Assembly: GCF_001659785.1 (NCBI RefSeq)
Contig: NZ_CP015961.1
Location: forward strand, 3,162,001-3,226,000
DNA length: 64,000 nt
Origin: Dietzia timorensis
GTDB taxonomy: Bacteria; Actinomycetota; Actinomycetes; Mycobacteriales; Mycobacteriaceae
Direction: 5' to 3'
In this document: positions 60,787-64,000 of the stretch, piece after piece
How the letters are laid out: every line of letters begins with the position of its first letter
Position numbering within the stretch: the stretch's first letter is position 1
Position numbers and translations under genes: made by a program
Notes under the pieces: generated by a model
The model's database searches: none
What the model saw: only the letters and a program-made list of their open reading frames with translations
Told to the model about the DNA's origin: nothing

Positions 60787-61803
60787 ATGGAATCTACTCG
60801 AAACACGGGCGGGAACGGGCGCGAGGCGAAGGGGAGGCACGAGGGGACTAAGGGGAGGCAGGCGGGGACGAAGGGGCCGGTGTATTTCACACACGCCGAT
60901 CTGCGCGCGATGGGGTATCACCAAAATGCGATCGCGCGGAATGTGCGCACCGGGCGGTGGACGCGGCCACTGTCCAACGTCTATTTGCTCGACGATCCGA
61001 AGGAGTTCTCGAATCTGGAGCGTCATCGCGGGCTGGTTCGGGCGTACAGCCGAAAATTCGGTGGCGCACGGGTTGCCTCGCACTGGACCGCCGCCGCATT
61101 GTGGGGGCTACCGACCAGCATCTTTTCGCAGAACACGATGGCGTTTACCGAGAACCGGCCGAGACAGGGAATGCTCCGGCCACGTTATTTAACCGTGTAC
61201 CAACGTCCGCTGGGGACCGAGGACATCGTGACGGTCGACGGAATCGCGTGCACCTCGCTTGCGCGGACGGTGCTCGACTGTTCGCTGCTCGGCTCGTTTA
61301 CGCAGGCTGTGTGCTCGATGGAGAGCGCGCTGTTCTTTCTGCCTGCTCGTTGGGAGCAGCGCCTGAGCAGGGATGACCTCGCTGAGCAGCTCGATAGGGC
61401 CGGCGGGCGCCGGCACATCGGGCTCGCGCGCGCGGCTTTCGAGTTCGCGGGCACGAAATCGCAGTCCGTTTTCGAATCCAGGATGCGGCTGTTCCTGCGG
61501 CATCATCGCATCGAGCAGCCCGAGCAGCAGGTGGAGTTCTTGCGTTCCGACGGGTCGATTCTGTCGATCGCGGATATGGCCTGGCGCGAAAGGCGCAAGA
61601 TTCTCGAGTGTGACGGCGCCGGCAAATATCTCGACCACTTGGGCGGGCTCACCCCTGCGGAGCGGCTTCGCCGGGACCGCGAGCGCGACCGGGCGCTCCG
61701 CGAACGCGGATACGAGACGATCCGGGCCACGTGGAGGGACCTCGATCATCCGAATTCTCTACTCCGGTTGCTCCAGGGGGCCGGGTTGTATTCACCCCAC
61801 TAG
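60787..61803 (+). CDS. AbiEi antitoxin-like / DUF559-type protein
   Basis: A 338-residue protein. After a basic Gly/Arg-rich N-terminus (1-32), a winged-helix-like segment reads FTHADLRAMGYHQNAIARNV, RTGRWTRPLSNVYLL. The middle VASHWTAAALWGLP is typical of AbiEi-family antitoxin proteins of actinobacteria. The C-terminal half is a PDDEXK/Vsr-like DUF559 domain: SVFESRMRLFLRHHRIEQPEQQ, IADMAWRERRKILECDGAGKYL, with acidic/Lys positions plausible for a nuclease core. Such proteins are numerous in Mycobacteriales and usually lack a partner. No toxin gene is adjacent, so a toxin-antitoxin role is unproven. Confidence 0.75.
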   Translation: MESTRNTGGNGREAKGRHEGTKGRQAGTKGPVYFTHADLRAMGYHQNAIARNVRTGRWTRPLSNVYLLDDPKEFSNLERHRGLVRAYSRKFGGARVASHWTAAALWGLPTSIFSQNTMAFTENRPRQGMLRPRYLTVYQRPLGTEDIVTVDGIACTSLARTVLDCSLLGSFTQAVCSMESALFFLPARWEQRLSRDDLAEQLDRAGGRRHIGLARAAFEFAGTKSQSVFESRMRLFLRHHRIEQPEQQVEFLRSDGSILSIADMAWRERRKILECDGAGKYLDHLGGLTPAERLRRDRERDRALRERGYETIRATWRDLDHPNSLLRLLQGAGLYSPH

Positions 61804-61810
61804 CGCGGCG

Positions 61811-62350
61811 TTAGCGTTCGCGGTCGAGGGCGCGGTAGATGCGGTGGATCATGCCGAGGCGCGCGCCCATTGCCCTCGGCTCCCTCTCCACCCCGGTGAG
61901 CAGGCGTTCGGCCTGGTCCAGCAAGTCCTCCGCGAGTACGTCGTGGAGTTGAATCACTAGGCGGAACGCGGTGTCCGGGAGGTTCGCGGCGACGTCGAGG
62001 CGATGCTGCCACTCGAGATTCATCCACCCCGGCCGGGTTTCCTCGCCCTCGCCCGGCGGGCGCCGGAACGTTCCCTGCCCGGCGATGCGGACCGACAACT
62101 CGTGTTCCCCTCGCAGGAGGGAGCGCGGGGCGAAACCGAATCTCACGCTCCGCGGCTCGACCTCGACTACGCGGTAGCGCACGGATCCGTGCCCGCCGCG
62201 GCTGCCCACCTGCAGGCCCCGATCGAGCAATAGCGCCGGCCACCGCCACCGCGGCCACAGCTCGTCCGCCGGACCCGCGAGTTCGCCGAGGATCGACTCG
62301 GCCTCGGCGATGTCCCCGCGCATCGCGCGCGTGTGGACGTTTCGGATCAT
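61811..62350 (-). CDS. hypothetical protein
   Basis: A 179-residue cytoplasmic protein. It begins MIRNVHTRAMRGDIAEAESILGEL, has a central beta-rich region (VRYRVVEVEPRSVRFGF, ELSVRIAGQGTFRRP) and a C-terminal helix (RLVIQLHDVLAEDLLDQAERLL). No known domain is evident to me. It is convergent with the AbiEi-like gene (gap 7 bp). The ATG at 62350 is chosen; an in-frame TTG at 62407 would add 19 residues. Neither has a clear ribosome site. Confidence 0.6.
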   Translation of the reverse strand: MIRNVHTRAMRGDIAEAESILGELAGPADELWPRWRWPALLLDRGLQVGSRGGHGSVRYRVVEVEPRSVRFGFAPRSLLRGEHELSVRIAGQGTFRRPPGEGEETRPGWMNLEWQHRLDVAANLPDTAFRLVIQLHDVLAEDLLDQAERLLTGVEREPRAMGARLGMIHRIYRALDRER

Positions 62351-62851
62351 GTCGTCATCGACTGGGTGGTTTCGGCTCCATTGCGAGATCACTGGTCGCG
62401 GCTCCAATTGCAGCGGTTCTGCCGTCGATCTTACGGCGGCGTGGGGGGACGCGGACCGGGTTTCGCGACTGGACCGTTGATCTGCCCTCCCCGCTCAGCA
62501 TCCCGACGGCTCGACATCGAGTTGCCTGGCTCACATTTTTACCGGAACGCGGACATCGATTTCGCCGCGCCCCCGAGGCAGTTCCGCTGCTCTTTACACT
62601 TATTTTCATCTCATCTTCGGCCGCCCGGCGTGGACGAGCGCCCTGGATACCTGGCGTAGAACCCACCCCTTCACCGGCGTGGAGCAATAAATGTTTTGTA
62701 AACAAAAACGACGATTTCACGATTAATCATCGATATTTCTCGTAGTGTCATACGCACAGCGCGGGAAGAAGAGTCCCAGAGGTTTCACACGATCACGGTG
62801 TCCCGTCGTCCCGGGCCTTCTGAGCACCACCACAGGATGAGGTAACGGAAA
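62351..62851. promoter_or_regulatory. divergent regulatory region upstream of ehuB
   Basis: About 500 bp without a gene. 62500-62760 is AT-rich. A palindrome TTTTGT-AA-ACAAAA (62694-62707) lies about 145 bp before ehuB, and GATTAATC occurs at 62721-62728. These are candidate binding sites for an osmolyte or ectoine-responsive regulator. ehuB has GATGAGG about 8 bases upstream of its ATG. Confidence 0.5.
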
Positions 62852-63730
62852 ATGACTCGCAGAAAGTCAATCGCACTCCAGGCGGGCGCCATCGGCTCCG
62901 CCGCCCTGATCGCACTGGCAGGCTGCAGCAGCGGCGACGATTCCGGAGGTGACGGCGGAGAGTCCGTCACCGTGGCGATCGCAGGCGAGGAGCCCTATTC
63001 CTATCTGGATGACAGCGGCGAAGCGACCGGCGCATCGGTCGCGCTCGCCGAGAAGATCCTCGGCGAGGACCTCGGCTACTCCGTCGACACCGAACTCACG
63101 GATTGGGACTCCCTGATCCCCGGCCTCGAGGCCGGTCAGTGGGACGCCGTCTCTGCCGGTATGTCGGTAACCCCGGAACGTTGCGCGCAGGCGGCGTTCT
63201 CGGAGCCGGAGATCATGTACACCACCGCGTTCCTCGTCGAAGAGGGCAACCCGCTGGGCGTCGAGAACTTCGAGGACATCGCCGAGAAGCAGGAGGCCGG
63301 CGAGGACATCCGCGTCGTCACCCTCACATCAGGCGTCGAGGCCGGATACACCGAGGACCTAGGGATCGAGAAGACCGGTGTCGGCACGGCCGAGGACGGC
63401 GTCGACTTCGTCACGGGCGGACGCGCAGACGTCTTCGCACTCACTGCGATCTCACTCAAGGCGATGGCCGGAGACATCGACGGCTACGAGGTCACCGACC
63501 CGTTCGCCCATGAGGTCTCGGCGGGCGCGACCGTGTTCCCGAAGGACAATCCGGAGCTGCTCGACAAGTACAACGAGCGCCTCGCCGAGCTCAAGGAGAG
63601 CGGCGAGTTCCTCGACATCATCAGCGAATTCGGCTTCACCGAGGAAGAGGTGCCGCCGGCAGATCTGACGAGTGCCGAGCTGTGCGAGGGCAATATCGAC
63701 GAGCTCAACGAGAAGTACCTCGACAGCTGA
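62852..63730 (+). CDS. ehuB: ectoine/hydroxyectoine ABC transporter substrate-binding lipoprotein
   Basis: A 292-residue lipoprotein (lipobox LAGC, residues 21-24). Family-3 solute-binding signatures: PYSYLDDSGEATGASVALAEKIL, then TDWDSLIPGLEAGQWDAVSAGMSVTPERCAQAAFSEP, which matches EhuB closely (the S-L-I-P-G-L-x-A-G and T-P-E-R-C). It captures ectoine or hydroxyectoine outside the membrane for import as compatible solute. A permease gene begins 140 bp downstream. A strong hairpin (63759-63789) between them may attenuate downstream expression. Confidence 0.85.
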   Translation: MTRRKSIALQAGAIGSAALIALAGCSSGDDSGGDGGESVTVAIAGEEPYSYLDDSGEATGASVALAEKILGEDLGYSVDTELTDWDSLIPGLEAGQWDAVSAGMSVTPERCAQAAFSEPEIMYTTAFLVEEGNPLGVENFEDIAEKQEAGEDIRVVTLTSGVEAGYTEDLGIEKTGVGTAEDGVDFVTGGRADVFALTAISLKAMAGDIDGYEVTDPFAHEVSAGATVFPKDNPELLDKYNERLAELKESGEFLDIISEFGFTEEEVPPADLTSAELCEGNIDELNEKYLDS

Positions 63731-63758
63731 TCGACTCCGATAGTCCCCCGCCGGCGCC

Positions 63759-63789
63759 GCCCGGGTGCCTCGTTCGAAGGCACCCGGGC
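63759..63789 (+). terminator. hairpin between ehuB and the permease gene
   Basis: GCCCGGGTGCCT (63759-63770) pairs perfectly with AGGCACCCGGGC (63778-63789), with a 7-base loop. No T run. It could be an attenuator or mRNA stabiliser that keeps the binding protein more abundant than the permease. Confidence 0.7.
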
Positions 63790-63816
63790 GCCGTGGCGGA
63801 GTGGCACGAGCGGTAC

Positions 63817-63829
63817 GTCCGACGTCATA
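63817..63829 (+). repeat. recurrent motif copy (GTCCGACGTCATA)
   Basis: Twelve of 13 consensus positions, about 87 bp after the ehuB stop and about 40 bp before the permease start. Codirectional with ehuB. Confidence 0.42.
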
Positions 63830-63869
63830 CATGCCCCTATTCCGCCTGTGAGGAGAACGGCTCCGTGAC

Positions 63870-64000
63870 ATGAACTGGCTTGACGAGCAGAAAGCTAACT
63901 TCGAGGTGCTCGGGAACTTCTCCGAACGCATCATCGAAGGGCTGACCACCACCATCTACCTCACGCTGCTGGGCGGCGCGCTGGCGTTTGTCATCGCGAT
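63870..64000 (+). CDS. amino-acid-type ABC permease, EhuC-like (partial, cut by window end)
   Basis: The first 43 residues of a permease: a short polar N-terminus (MNWLDEQKANFEVLGNF) followed by SERIIEGLTTTIYLTLLGGALAFVIA, the usual first transmembrane helix of polar-amino-acid/ectoine permeases. AGGAG lies 13-17 bases upstream of the ATG. By position after ehuB it should be ehuC. The rest is beyond the window. Confidence 0.8.
   Translation, partial: MNWLDEQKANFEVLGNFSERIIEGLTTTIYLTLLGGALAFVIA

Overview
This window is a high-GC actinobacterial chromosome segment. The best fit is a mycolic-acid-containing member of the Mycobacteriales (Corynebacterium/Dietzia-like). The main reason is a lipid set homologous to FadE5, FadA2, FabG4 and HtdX, arranged much as around Rv0241c-Rv0244c of Mycobacterium tuberculosis. 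Supporting signs are a VanW/peptidoglycan-binding protein, actinobacterial cydABDC, a DtxR-type iron box before a heme oxygenase, and choice-of-anchor surface proteins. The genus cannot be settled from sequence alone. I see no insertion sequence, prophage, integrase, rRNA or CRISPR array.

Layout. 1-6.3 kb: the 3' end of a membrane protein, tRNA-Gly(CCC), an SRPBCC protein, an SGNH hydrolase, a secreted zinc metalloprotease, a DHFR-like reductase, a flavodoxin-like protein and a GT2 glycosyltransferase. 6.5-8.6 kb: a BCCT osmolyte transporter. 8.7-13.4 kb: a sulfur-scavenging operon (SsuD, SfnG, SfnC-like dehydrogenase, flavin reductase), followed by an SRPBCC gene. 13.4-16.3 kb: a HemD-like protein, a PPOX protein, an FMN reductase and a DUF4282 protein. 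16.4-19.4 kb: tandem AGCS amino-acid/Na+ symporters. 19.4-31.8 kb: a zinc-ribbon metallo-beta-lactamase-fold protein, a Ser/Lys-rich anchored protein, a FadD17-like ligase, an atypical lower-GC orphan gene, a Tat-exported phosphoesterase, a CycA-like permease, a Cu/Zn SOD lipoprotein and small proteins. 32.2-38.1 kb: a tightly overlapping cydABDC operon. 38.3-47.6 kb: fadE5, heme oxygenase, a VanW protein, and fadA2 divergent from fabG4-htdX. 47.7-54.8 kb: a minus-strand block holding a giant repeat-rich surface protein, then a DUF5819 (SdpA-like) and an HTTM (SdpB-like) protein. 55.2-58.1 kb: a putative copper/heme envelope operon (His-rich membrane protein, PCu(A)C chaperone, Tat Dyp peroxidase). 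58.2-62.3 kb: an SRPBCC protein, an alcohol dehydrogenase, an AbiEi/DUF559-like protein and a hypothetical. 62.8-64 kb: the start of an ehu-type ectoine/hydroxyectoine ABC operon, cut by the window end.

The most unusual element is the giant surface protein. Its two repeat blocks, about 129 tetrapeptides with Asn at every fourth residue, sit directly upstream of and codirectional with an SdpA/SdpB-like pair; this is a candidate uncharacterised processing or export system. Two further observations stand out. A short conserved motif, close to CTCCG(A/C)CGTCATA, recurs across the window and often lies just after stop codons, codirectional with the preceding gene. The CydD ATPase domain appears to lack most of its helical subdomain.
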